Below, one piece after another: positions 27,336 to 35,437 of a stretch of 45,048 nucleotides of DNA. Position 1 is the first letter of the stretch, and every line of letters begins with the position of its first letter. The stretch is from Cyanobacteria bacterium GSL.Bin1 (lineage in GTDB: Bacteria; Cyanobacteriota; Cyanobacteriia; Cyanobacteriales; Rubidibacteraceae). The stretch lies in contig JAAANX010000182.1 of assembly GCA_009909085.1 (NCBI GenBank), positions 1 through 45,048 on the forward strand, written 5' to 3'. Position numbers and translations under genes: made by a program. The notes under the pieces were generated by a model. The model had not been told where the DNA came from and ran no database searches. It worked only from the letters and a program-made list of their open reading frames with translations.

Positions 27336-28751
27336 TCACCGCATCCAATTGCGCCGGATGAGAAAATAACGCTTTCTCAATTCTCGCCACAAGGGATGAG
27401 TTTGGTAATACCAATCATCCCATTGTTGCACGGCTTTTGAGATTAATTCTGAGATACTGGGTGCAGGAAACGAGACAGTTGCCAGTTGTTTCATCTTGAT
27501 CTTTTTCGCCATCGCGATCGCGATTAAACTGACTAAACTATCAGCATTCTTCCCTAAAATATGTCCCCCTAAAATTTCACCATTTTGATAGACAATTATT
27601 TTGAGTAATCCCGTTGTTTCTGACTGGACAATACTGAGAAGATTCGTCTTAAAATATTCTTCAATGACAACCACTTTTTCGCCAAAGGCTCGTTTAGCTT
27701 GTGCTTCTGTCATTCCCACTCTGGCTAAGGGCGGATGGGTTGACATCAAACAAGGAATGTCTTGATAGTTTACTGTATGGCGAGGAAAAAATAAAATATT
27801 TTTGAGTGCAATTTTTGCTTCGTATTGACCTAAATTCAGAAAAGAATAGCCACCAATAACACTGCCACAGGCATAAATTTTCGGATTGGTAGTTCGTAGC
27901 TTTTCATTGAGTATTAAACTGTGTTTTCTCGACTTGACATTAACTCCTTCTAAATTTAATCCTTCTAAGTAGGGTGCTGTTTCCGGAACAATAATTAATT
28001 GATCGGTTTTAATCGCATGTTTGCCCAATTGCAGCCATTTTTCTGTTTCAATCTCCTTGCAATCAGAAAGGGGGCTCGACTTTAAAAGATGGATACCATC
28101 TGCTTCAAGTTGGGCTTGTAATAAATAACTAATCGTTTGATCTTCTGTGGAAAAAAGTCGAGACTTTTTAATAGCTAATGTAATATTTTTCTTCAGTCTT
28201 GCGAGATTTTGAGCAAGAGTAACCGCAGACGGGCAATCACCAACGATGGTCAAATTTTGCGGTAAGTTGGCTAAGTCTTGCTTTTTTCTTAAATCACTGA
28301 CCGTCAAATACCCCATTTGGGATAAATTAGGAAGGTCAGGAAACATGGGAATGGTTTCCGTCGCGATTAAATAACCACGGGCACGCAACATTTCCTGCTT
28401 CACGACAAAAGCTTGTTGGGGTAAGCGAGAAAATTCTCCTTTCCCCTCAATGACATCAACGCCTTGTGCCGCCAATTTCACTAGGGCGGTTTCTTCTTGA
28501 ACTATCTCAATGACTTCTTGTGTCCATTGTCGATAGGTGGCGATTGGCAGTGTTTCTAAAGGCTGGATATTTCCCCAGGATTCAGCAATTTGCGTTAACT
28601 GCCCGAGGGTAAAATGATAAAGCCAGTTCGCTTCTGCACAGAAGGAAATTTCTTGTGTCACAAGGGCAACTCGCGCTTCCCACAAAACCGCCATCAGCGC
28701 GGCATATCTCCCCACTGGCGTATTGCCAATAACAATTACATCGTATTTCAT
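27336..28751 (-). CDS. FAD-dependent disulfide-reductase-like protein lacking the redox cysteines
   Basis: At 471 residues it has the fold of the pyridine nucleotide-disulfide oxidoreductase family (lipoamide dehydrogenase, SthA, mercuric reductase). The FAD loop is VIVIGNTPVGRYAA; the NAD(P) loop is LTIVGDCPSAVTLAQNLARL; IYACGSVIGGYSFL is the second FAD motif; HPPLARVGMTEAQAK begins the dimer domain. The usual CxxxxC is absent: the stretch reads EISFCAEANWLYHF. The C-terminal His-Glu pair is also changed (PAPSISE in place of HPTxSE). It probably binds FAD and perhaps NAD(P)H but cannot run disulfide chemistry. The substrate is unknown. TTAGTCA repeats follow its start region upstream. Confidence 0.85.
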   Translation of the reverse strand: MKYDVIVIGNTPVGRYAALMAVLWEARVALVTQEISFCAEANWLYHFTLGQLTQIAESWGNIQPLETLPIATYRQWTQEVIEIVQEETALVKLAAQGVDVIEGKGEFSRLPQQAFVVKQEMLRARGYLIATETIPMFPDLPNLSQMGYLTVSDLRKKQDLANLPQNLTIVGDCPSAVTLAQNLARLKKNITLAIKKSRLFSTEDQTISYLLQAQLEADGIHLLKSSPLSDCKEIETEKWLQLGKHAIKTDQLIIVPETAPYLEGLNLEGVNVKSRKHSLILNEKLRTTNPKIYACGSVIGGYSFLNLGQYEAKIALKNILFFPRHTVNYQDIPCLMSTHPPLARVGMTEAQAKRAFGEKVVVIEEYFKTNLLSIVQSETTGLLKIIVYQNGEILGGHILGKNADSLVSLIAIAMAKKIKMKQLATVSFPAPSISELISKAVQQWDDWYYQTHPLWRELRKRYFLIRRNWMR

Positions 28752-28757
28752 TATTTG

Positions 28758-28834
28758 TTAGTCATTGGTCATTAGTCATTAATCATTAATCATTAGTCAT
28801 TAGTCATTAGTCATTAGTCATTAGTCATTAGTCA
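28758..28834. repeat. TTAGTCA heptamer tandem repeat (STRR)
   Basis: Eleven 7-bp units run without a break. Eight are exactly TTAGTCA; the variants are one TTGGTCA and two TTAATCA. Such heptamers are known as short tandemly repeated repetitive sequences of cyanobacteria. The array fills the gap between two minus-strand genes, and its last two units form the final codons and stop of the upstream one. Confidence 0.95.
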
Positions 28835-29903
28835 CTGCTAAAAGAGCTTGTTGCAGTTTCTGATTTTCTTCGGGGTGACGAATCGCGATGCGGAAATAGC
28901 CCTCGCCCAATTCGGGAAAACTGAGACAGTCACGGATCAGAATTTGAGAGTGTTTCAACAGTTCGGCTTGCAATTGAGAGGCACGGAGATCGGTGGCGAC
29001 AAGAAAGAAGTTTGCTGCAGTCGGAAGCGGGGATAAGCCCGGAATGCTTTTTAAAGCTTGATAAAAGCGCGATCGCGCTGTGGCTAGCCATTGCCATGTT
29101 TTTTCTTGAAAAGCCGTATCTTGAATAACCGCGATCGCTGCCTCCTCGGCTAAGCTGTTTACAGACCAAGGATCGCGCCATTGCTGCCACTGTTGTAATC
29201 GTTGCGGATGAGTAAGCGCATAACCGATGCGAAGTCCAGGCAGGCTATAAAATTTTGTCAGCGATCGCAGCACAACCAAATTGGGATAGTGTTCTACATC
29301 TGCGAGCAAACTTTCTTGGTCATCGGGCGGTAAAAAATCCATAAATGCTTCATCGACCACAACTAAAGCAAACTGTTCTAAATAAGGCAAAATCTCCCTC
29401 CGAGAGAACAGTTGACCGGTGGGGTTATGGGGGTTATTTAATAACAGCCCACAATTTTTTATCGCTGGTGGCTCGAAAATCAATGGTTGCTTCTGCATCG
29501 GGTTTTGCAGCATTCCCTCTACCTCAAGAGGACAGGGCGTAATTTTTGCCCCAAACGCCTCTAAAGCGCGAGTATAGTCCCGAAAACCAGGTTTCAGCAC
29601 ATAAACTGTCTCTAATCCTGCTAATTCGCGCCCAACCCAAGTCAGTAATTCTGCTGCCCCATTTCCTGGTAAGATCCACTCGGGTGCTAAATGATGCCAT
29701 TTCCCCAATGTTTCTCGCAGTTGGACATAATTGGGGTCAGGATAGTGTTTTAAGCGATGAAGCCCCCGTTGGATCGCACTGATCGCACTATCAGGGGGAC
29801 CCAGGGGGTTAATGCTAGCGGAAAAATCCAATATCACAGAGGGGGAACATCCCGCGATTTGGGCTGCCCAGTTTAAGTTCCCTCCGTGTATTGGTCGTGT
29901 CAT
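28821..29903 (-). CDS. cobD: threonine-phosphate decarboxylase / HisC-like aminotransferase
   Basis: This 360-residue fold-type I PLP enzyme resembles CobD, which decarboxylates L-threonine-O-3-phosphate to (R)-1-amino-2-propanol phosphate for the nucleotide loop of cobamides. Support: GGNLNWAAQIAG and LDFSASINPLGPP at the start, the CobD signature; LPGNGAAELL; NNPHNPTGQ; VVDEAFMDF; and the PLP lysine K217 in SLTKFYSLPGLRIGY. Histidinol-phosphate aminotransferase is the close alternative, but GGN...FSASINPLGP favours CobD. The last codons (Thr-Asn-Asp and stop) come from the TTAGTCA repeat array, so the original C-terminus may have been different. No other cobamide gene is nearby. Confidence 0.85.
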   Translation of the reverse strand: MTRPIHGGNLNWAAQIAGCSPSVILDFSASINPLGPPDSAISAIQRGLHRLKHYPDPNYVQLRETLGKWHHLAPEWILPGNGAAELLTWVGRELAGLETVYVLKPGFRDYTRALEAFGAKITPCPLEVEGMLQNPMQKQPLIFEPPAIKNCGLLLNNPHNPTGQLFSRREILPYLEQFALVVVDEAFMDFLPPDDQESLLADVEHYPNLVVLRSLTKFYSLPGLRIGYALTHPQRLQQWQQWRDPWSVNSLAEEAAIAVIQDTAFQEKTWQWLATARSRFYQALKSIPGLSPLPTAANFFLVATDLRASQLQAELLKHSQILIRDCLSFPELGEGYFRIAIRHPEENQKLQQALLAVTND

Positions 29904-29928
29904 AACAGTTTAACTCGATTAGGGGTGA

Positions 29929-30216
29929 TTACTTTTTATCCTCAGGCGCAACCCGTTCCTTAAATAATTTCCCAGCAGAAAAAGCAGGGACGGAGGTTGC
30001 AGGAATTTCCATTTTATCCCCTGTTTTGGGATTGCGACCTTCCCGGGCTTTCCGTTCCCGACGTTCAAAAGAACCAAAACCAACCAAGGTTACTTTTTCC
30101 CCTTCCGATACCGCTTCCATAATGGTTTCTAGGGCAGCAGTCAGGACAGCGTCGGCTTGTTTTTTCGTTACAGTTGCGCGATCGGCAATTTTATCGACTA
30201 AATCACCTTTATTCAT
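29929..30216 (-). CDS. hup: HU family DNA-binding protein
   Basis: This 95-residue nucleoid protein bends and compacts DNA as a dimer. MNKGDLVDKIADRATVTKKQ is the standard HU start, and VGFGSFERRERKAREGRNPK followed by TGDKMEIPATSVPAFSAGK holds the DNA-gripping beta arm. The start is the ATG with AGGAG about 9 bases ahead; an open frame runs 25 codons further up but lacks HU similarity. The slightly extended C-terminus (KERVAPEDKK) is common in cyanobacteria. It lies 25 bases downstream of the divergent cobD start. Confidence 0.96.
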   Translation of the reverse strand: MNKGDLVDKIADRATVTKKQADAVLTAALETIMEAVSEGEKVTLVGFGSFERRERKAREGRNPKTGDKMEIPATSVPAFSAGKLFKERVAPEDKK

Positions 30217-30629
30217 GGTTAATCTCCTAATTTGAGGTTGTTTCTCTACGATAACGGCAGATTGCTTGCGCTTAACAAGTTTTCTTTGCATTTACTAACA
30301 TACACGTTTAGCAAGGCAATGAATAAAAGCCTAGGATACATATATGTTCTATGTTTCACTGCATCATTCTAAACTCTGATTGCCCATTGTGGATCGTCAA
30401 AACCATTAAATTAAGTACATTTCGGGATTTTTTTACGTTTTGAAACTTAAAATCGTGATTTGTATTACTAAAAAAATGAAAATTCCATGCGAGTGCTTAA
30501 CAATTTCGCGACAAACGATTAACAATTCCTATCTTTTGCCATCATGTTTGGCTAAGCATAATGAATCATAAGTCCTCAAACCTTGAGGAAACCTTAAAAA
30601 TTACTCAACCTCTAAATTAAGTTCCCCGA
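30217..30629. promoter_or_regulatory. divergent promoter region of hup and AEC carrier, with hairpin
   Basis: About 410 AT-rich bases separate divergent hup and the AEC carrier gene. Near the carrier, CCTCAA and TTGAGG (30574-30588) form a 6-bp stem with a 3-base loop, possibly an operator or 5' leader hairpin. No other element is clear. Confidence 0.4.
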
Positions 30630-31529
30630 ATGACTGTTCTTTTACCTGCTGTTGTCCCGGTGGCGCTGATTATTTTGATCGGCGCGATCGCGCAACGCTA
30701 TCTCTCCCTTGACCGCACTACCCTTTCTCAACTCGCCCTCTATATTCTGATTCCAGCTTTGGTGGGAGATAAATTATATCGCACCACTGTCTCTCCCCAG
30801 GGAGCAATGGGATTAGTCACTGGTTTCGTCATCACTTCTGCTTTATTGTATTTGATCGTGTTAGGAATCAATTATTCGGTAAAGCCACCCGCAACAGTGG
30901 GAAAAAGCCTCCTTGCTACGACAATTTTTGGCAATGTGGGCAATCTAGGACTCCCCTTGAATAGTTTTGCTTTTGGCGATGGTGGATTAGAACGAGCAAT
31001 TATTTGCTTGATTACCTCAGCAATTCTTTTATTCGGCGTTGCCCCTGCTGTCATTAAAGGCGGAGGCTGGCGCTATGGTATCAGCATGACCTTCAAATTA
31101 CCCTTATTCTGGGCGATGATTGCCGGGATTACGTTTCATCTCCTGCAAGTGGAATTTCCCTATCGTTTAGATGTGGGCATTGAACAGTTAGGACGAGCGT
31201 CCATTCCCATTGCTTTACTCATTTTAGGGATGCAATTAGCGAGTACTCGTTTTGCCCTGGGAAAATATGAACTGTTGGCATCGGGGTTACGATTATTAGT
31301 TGCTCCCGCGATCGCGCTTGGCGTCGGATTATCATTATCATTAACCGGACTTGATCTCAAAGTGTTAGTTCTACAAACAGCCATGCCGGCGGCAGTGAAT
31401 ACCGTCTTGATGGTCGGGGAATTTGGGGGCGAAGCGGATCGCACCGCCCGGACAGTGGTCGTTTCTACCTTGTTGAGTTTTATCAGTTTACCCCTAATTT
31501 TGGGGATTCTGACCGAACTGGTAGGCTAG
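30630..31529 (+). CDS. AEC family (auxin efflux carrier-like) transporter
   Basis: This 299-residue membrane carrier has about ten hydrophobic helices, for example VVPVALIILIGAIAQRYL, LTGFVITSALLYLIVLGI, IICLITSAILLFGVAPAVI and VVVSTLLSFISLPLILGILT. TTIFGNVGNLGLPLNSFAFG is the hallmark AEC crossover region with its conserved Asn-Gly-Pro context. Bacterial members export or import small organic acids such as malate; the substrate here is not readable. A copy of the last 117 bases occurs at 41419-41535. A DUF4926 gene converges on it 55 bases downstream. Confidence 0.92.
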   Translation: MTVLLPAVVPVALIILIGAIAQRYLSLDRTTLSQLALYILIPALVGDKLYRTTVSPQGAMGLVTGFVITSALLYLIVLGINYSVKPPATVGKSLLATTIFGNVGNLGLPLNSFAFGDGGLERAIICLITSAILLFGVAPAVIKGGGWRYGISMTFKLPLFWAMIAGITFHLLQVEFPYRLDVGIEQLGRASIPIALLILGMQLASTRFALGKYELLASGLRLLVAPAIALGVGLSLSLTGLDLKVLVLQTAMPAAVNTVLMVGEFGGEADRTARTVVVSTLLSFISLPLILGILTELVG

Positions 31530-31584
31530 CCAGTTGGATAGTGGTCGCCGGTCAAAAACCCCACTGTTTCCAAAGCATCATCGG

Positions 31585-31833
31585 TCATGTTTTCTGAATC
31601 AGTTGTCGGCTGCTTAAAATGTCCTTGTCACTTAATTGTTTAATGGCGGAGATAGGAACCGTTATGACTTTCAGTGATTCGCCAATAGCGTTAAATACTT
31701 CTAAAACACAGCCCATTTCACCTCCTGTGGGGTGAGGAACAAAATCGATCAGTGTAGCAATATCTCCTTGTTGGAGTTGGTATTCAGGAAAGTTACGGGT
31801 TAGTGCAACTTCTTGATAGAGTTCTAAATCCAT
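31585..31833 (-). CDS. DUF4926 domain protein
   Basis: This 82-residue protein has LTRNFPEYQLQQGDIATLIDF, then GEMGCVLEVFNAIGESLKVITVP, the SH3-like small beta-barrel pattern of DUF4926. This family often sits just after a DUF6883 gene, and the pair looks like a toxin-antitoxin or immunity unit. Here the partner upstream is only a damaged remnant whose stop lies 4 bases before this ATG. A CGAGGAT ribosome binding site is located inside that remnant's end. The protein itself appears complete. Confidence 0.8.
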   Translation of the reverse strand: MDLELYQEVALTRNFPEYQLQQGDIATLIDFVPHPTGGEMGCVLEVFNAIGESLKVITVPISAIKQLSDKDILSSRQLIQKT

Positions 31834-31837
31834 GATT

Positions 31838-32027
31838 CTATCCTCGATAAGGTTTTAGGGTTATAAAGTAAAACTTATTGTCAATTTTGCGTTTTTGCCA
31901 AACTGTAATAACAGGTAACTTTCGATTGTTGATTCCTTTTAGTTCGCCAATGACTTGCTAATATGTTCCATATTCGTCGATCACATCAATTCGCCTCTGT
32001 CAAAATAACTTGAATGCCCTCATTGTG
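31838..32027 (-). pseudogene. C-terminal remnant of a DUF6883-like gene
   Basis: Read on the minus strand, HHNEGIQVILTEAN, then after a frameshift IDEYGTY, an in-frame TAG, QVIGELKGINNRKLPVITVW and KIDNKFYFITLKP. The pattern (yG.Y.v.g.L.g...viTVW...fiTl.P) fits the C-terminal half of DUF6883, the usual partner of DUF4926. One frameshift and one nonsense codon show it is dead. The N-terminal half is missing here, but a similar N-terminal fragment lies at 41246-41413. Confidence 0.45.
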
Positions 32028-32040
32028 ATGTCTCGCTGTC

Positions 32041-32166
32041 TTATCACTTTGCCCGTCGTTATCGCTGGCAAATCTTGTTAAAGTTTCCCCCTGAAACGTT
32101 CGTTAAGTGAATATTATTTAGATGAGTTAGAAGCATTATGGCAACAAGCCAAAAAACAGCTATAGT
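32041..32166 (+). other. gene debris, possible primosomal PriA fragment
   Basis: One plus-strand frame reads HFARRYRWQILLKFPPE, close to the conserved C-terminal RYRWQILLKF of PriA helicase. The adjoining frame gives LSEYYLDELEALWQQAKKQL and a stop. Neither has a start or full domain. These look like scraps of at least two genes. The span 31834-32223 has no intact gene. Confidence 0.3.
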
Positions 32167-32223
32167 AAAAGTACCTTTCTTTGTGTTTACCTAACGCACA
32201 CATCAGGACTTCATATCAATATC

Positions 32224-34539
32224 ATGGCTAAGCGATCGCTGCAAGCGTCTCCCGCTGGCATTCAACAGGCGAAACGTGCCTTTGCTCTTATCGGGTGGAC
32301 TCAAGACAATTTAGCCGCAGAAGTTAATCTCAAAACCCGTCAACCAATCTGGCGATTTTTTACCGGAAAACCCGTAGATCGGCAGGTTTTTATGGAAATT
32401 TGTCATGTTTTAGATTTAGATTGGCGAGAGATTGCGCTCAATCCACCAACAGAATTTCCTGAAGTCGATAATCCCCCTCCCCCCTTAGATATTGATCAAC
32501 TGGTTCAACAAGCGCGATCGCAGCACCGAGATACCATTCAACATCGCTGTGGCATTCTCCAACTCCTCGACATCAACTATCCGGTGCGAATTGATGATAT
32601 TTATGTCGATGTCAATATTTTAGAAACGGTACAAAATCAACAATCATTTGAACTCACAGCGCTCAATAACTTAGAGCCCACAGAATTTGATCGCGTTGGA
32701 TTAGGCTTAGTGGAACAAACCCAAATCCCGGGAATGCAAGCCGTCGAAATCCACTCCAAATTGAGAGTCTTAGGAAGACCGGGAGTCGGGAAAACCACAT
32801 TTTTACAACATTTAGCCATTCAGTGTAATCAAGGGAACTTTGCTGCCGAACAAGTGCCAGTGTATATCACCTTGAGAGAGTTTGCAGAATTTGCCAAACG
32901 TCAAGGGGACTTTAGCCTCTTCAACTATATCCGCAAAACCTTTGCTACCTCTGGCATTTCCAATCCATCTGTTTTAGAAACGCTGCTCACCCAAGGGCGA
33001 GTATTGATCTTAATGGATGGGATGGACGAAGTCAGAAGCCAAGACATCACCCCCATTATTCAAGAAATTCGAGCTTTCTCCGATAAATATCATCGCAATC
33101 GCTTTGTCGCCTCCTGTCGAACCGCCGCCCAAAAGTTCTGCCTCCGTGGTTTTACAGATGTGGAAATTGCCCCCTTTACGGAAGAACAAATTACCACTTT
33201 TGCCCACAAATGGTTTACCCTACTCAGCAGAACCGCAACTCCCTCCGGAAAAGCCCAAGCCGCTCAATTTATTCAAAAACTCGAATCACCAGAAAACTGG
33301 AAATTCCGTCAACTCGTCGAAACCCCACTTTTTCTACATCTTGCTTGTTGGGTATTTCACGGAGAAGGGAAACTTCCCAGTAAGCAGACCACCTTTTATA
33401 AACAGGGGTTAGATCTCCTACTGGGAAAATGGGATGAAACCAAAGGCGTGGAACGGGATAACGCCTATCGAGAGTTTCGATTACCGCAAAAAATGAAACT
33501 ACTGAGTCAACTGGCAGCGATTACGTTTGAAAAAGGACAATATTTTTTCGAGCAACGCACCATTGAACAATACATTGAAGATTACTTACAAAATCTGCCA
33601 GATACAAACCTCGACTCAGAAGAATTACAACTGGAAAGTGAGGCAATTCTAAAGTCCATTGAGGCTCAACATGGACTCCTTATCGAACGAGCGCGAGGCA
33701 TTTTTTCCTTTTCTTACCTCGTATTTCAAGAATATTTGACAGCCCGAAAAATTGTCGCTACTCATAATCTTCGATCATTAGAAAACGCCTTAGGAGAATT
33801 AGCTCAACATATTACTGATCCCCACTGGCATGAAATTTTCCTGCTGACAGCGTCGATGTTGCGCAGTGCTGATTCTCTTGTCCAGTTAATGAAACAAGAA
33901 ATTGATGCCCTTGTTGCTGACGATCCCTATTTGCAAAAATTCTTAGAGTGGGCGAACCAAAAATCTCAAACGATTTCCACTGAACCCAAAATAGCCACCA
34001 ACCGAGCCTTTTACCTGACTCTGGCACAAAACTCTCACATAGCCGATCATTTTGCCTTAGCTAGTACCTTGGATCAAGGAATCTTCTTAGATGCTGCTTT
34101 AGAAAACTTTCTGACTGAATTTGCCCTGGATCAAAATCAGAGTTTTGCCCATATCCAAGCCTGTCGAGAAGCCCTTAGCAATATCTTAGTGATGGTTCGA
34201 GATAATAGCTTTTATAAAGCCTTGCAACAACTAAAAAATGAACTACCCACCTCCAATTACAGCGAAAAAGCAATACAAACTTGGTGGCAACAGAATCACT
34301 CTAACTGGAAGGAGCGGTTGCAGGCTACAATTACTGATGAGCGCAATATCCACCATCCTTGGGAGTTTAATGCTGAACAACAAATAATCTTAAAATGCTA
34401 TTACGATGCCAATCAGTTATTAGTGGATTGTTTGAATAGTAACGCCGAGATTACAAGCACCATTCGCCAAGAAATTGAAGCGACATTACTGATGCCCCAA
34501 AAAGAACTCGAAGACCGAGAATGGCAGGGCAATAATTAA
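32224..34539 (+). CDS. NACHT-domain STAND NTPase with N-terminal HTH
   Basis: This 771-residue protein has an N-terminal helix-turn-helix (about 10-75, RAFALIGWTQDNLAAEVNL; RFFTGKPVDRQVF), a type common on cyanobacterial STAND proteins. The NACHT NTPase has Walker A GRPGVGKTT (184-192) and Walker B VLILMDGMDEV (260-270), with further motifs RFVASCRT, FTEEQITTFAHKW and ETPLFLHLACWVF. The C-terminal 200 residues are helical (AFYLTLAQNSHIADHFALA), as in NCH2-type sensor tails. Bacterial NACHT proteins include anti-phage sensors that oligomerise on infection, so defence is plausible but unproven. No separate effector gene is adjacent. Both nucleotide motifs are intact. Confidence 0.9.
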   Translation: MAKRSLQASPAGIQQAKRAFALIGWTQDNLAAEVNLKTRQPIWRFFTGKPVDRQVFMEICHVLDLDWREIALNPPTEFPEVDNPPPPLDIDQLVQQARSQHRDTIQHRCGILQLLDINYPVRIDDIYVDVNILETVQNQQSFELTALNNLEPTEFDRVGLGLVEQTQIPGMQAVEIHSKLRVLGRPGVGKTTFLQHLAIQCNQGNFAAEQVPVYITLREFAEFAKRQGDFSLFNYIRKTFATSGISNPSVLETLLTQGRVLILMDGMDEVRSQDITPIIQEIRAFSDKYHRNRFVASCRTAAQKFCLRGFTDVEIAPFTEEQITTFAHKWFTLLSRTATPSGKAQAAQFIQKLESPENWKFRQLVETPLFLHLACWVFHGEGKLPSKQTTFYKQGLDLLLGKWDETKGVERDNAYREFRLPQKMKLLSQLAAITFEKGQYFFEQRTIEQYIEDYLQNLPDTNLDSEELQLESEAILKSIEAQHGLLIERARGIFSFSYLVFQEYLTARKIVATHNLRSLENALGELAQHITDPHWHEIFLLTASMLRSADSLVQLMKQEIDALVADDPYLQKFLEWANQKSQTISTEPKIATNRAFYLTLAQNSHIADHFALASTLDQGIFLDAALENFLTEFALDQNQSFAHIQACREALSNILVMVRDNSFYKALQQLKNELPTSNYSEKAIQTWWQQNHSNWKERLQATITDERNIHHPWEFNAEQQIILKCYYDANQLLVDCLNSNAEITSTIRQEIEATLLMPQKELEDREWQGNN

Positions 34540-34684
34540 TTATAACTACGTATATTTTAAATGGGTTGAAATCATATCAACCAATTCACTCAGAAAATCG
34601 AACCTCTACCTGTCATCGTTAGATTTAGATATCGGAGAATCAACTCCAGTATCTAATTTGAAAGTTACTAAGGAGCCTAATGAT

Positions 34685-34867
34685 ATGGGTTTACAAGATA
34701 AAGCGAAAGCAGCAGTCAAAAAAGTCCAAGGTAAGGTTCAAGAAGCAGCAGGCGATGTGACTGACAATCATGAAGCTCAGGCTAAAGGAAAAGCCAAACA
34801 AACAGAGGCAGAAATGAGTGAATCTGTTGAAGATGTCAAAGATAAAACCAAAGACGCTATTGACTAG
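34685..34867 (+). CDS. CsbD family stress-response protein
   Basis: This 60-residue hydrophilic protein reads MGLQDKAKAAVKKVQGKVQE and AAGDVTDNHEAQAKGKAKQ, the CsbD pattern. Members are abundant under general, salt or phosphate stress, with molecular role unknown. The start is the ATG with AAGGAG 9 bases upstream; a frame nine codons longer lacks a site. It begins a run of three stress-type genes. Confidence 0.9.
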   Translation: MGLQDKAKAAVKKVQGKVQEAAGDVTDNHEAQAKGKAKQTEAEMSESVEDVKDKTKDAID

Positions 34868-34875
34868 TCAATTAG

Positions 34876-34903
34876 ATGCTCTGTTAGTGATTAAAGAGAG
34901 CAT
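34876..34903 (+). terminator. stem-loop just after csbD-like gene
   Basis: ATGCTCT pairs with AGAGCAT over a 14-base loop, 8 bases past the stop. There is no T-run, so termination is uncertain. Confidence 0.4.
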
Positions 34904-34960
34904 AAAACGTTCTTCCTATCGCGAAATAGCAACATTTATAACATCAGGCTAGCATTCTTC

Positions 34961-35002
34961 CTAGGTTTCTAGCTAGATCACTATTCTGAGCTAGAAGCCT
35001 AG
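34961..35002 (+). terminator. strong inverted repeat between csbD-like and glsB-like genes
   Basis: CTAGGTTTCTAGCT and AGCTAGAAGCCTAG form a 14-position stem with one mismatch and a 14-base loop. It is followed by a weak T/A-rich stretch. It could end the csbD-like transcript or act as a processing hairpin in a shared one. Confidence 0.55.
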
Positions 35003-35090
35003 TTATCAATAAAATCACGCTTTCTTTCCTTCGCGATTACAACAATCTAAGAAATAATCAGCATTCAACTTAATTTAAAGGACTTTGACT

Positions 35091-35360
35091 ATGAATATTA
35101 TTGCTTGGATTATTTTAGGACTATTAGCCGGCGCGATCGCGAAAGCAATTGTCCCCGGTCATCAAGGAGGAGGTTGGATAGCAACCATGTTATTAGGGGT
35201 TATTGGAGCTTTTATTGGTGGAACGTTGCACACATTAATACAAACTGGATCTCTCATATTAATTGCACCACAATTAAGCATTTTTGGGTTAATTCTGGCT
35301 GTAATTGGGGCAATTATTGCAATTTTTCTTTATGGACTGGTATCCCGCAAAGGGACTTAA
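35091..35360 (+). CDS. GlsB/YeaQ/YmgE family stress membrane protein
   Basis: This 89-residue membrane protein has three helices: IIAWIILGLLAGAIAKAIV, GWIATMLLGVIGAFIGGTL and IFGLILAVIGAIIAIFLYG. The Gly-rich pattern GLLAGAIAK...GGW...LLGVIGAFIGG is that of the transglycosylase-associated family, induced by osmotic, acid or cell-wall stress. The ATG of MNIIAW has AAAGGA about 9 bases ahead; a TTG two codons earlier is less likely. It sits between the CsbD-like and Dps-like genes, consistent with a common stress role. Confidence 0.9.
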   Translation: MNIIAWIILGLLAGAIAKAIVPGHQGGGWIATMLLGVIGAFIGGTLHTLIQTGSLILIAPQLSIFGLILAVIGAIIAIFLYGLVSRKGT

Positions 35361-35437
35361 GGGATTTAAATGATCCATATTCGCTATGGCAAAGCAAAAG
35401 GCAAACGTAAAAACACGGGAATCAAGTCATTAACATT

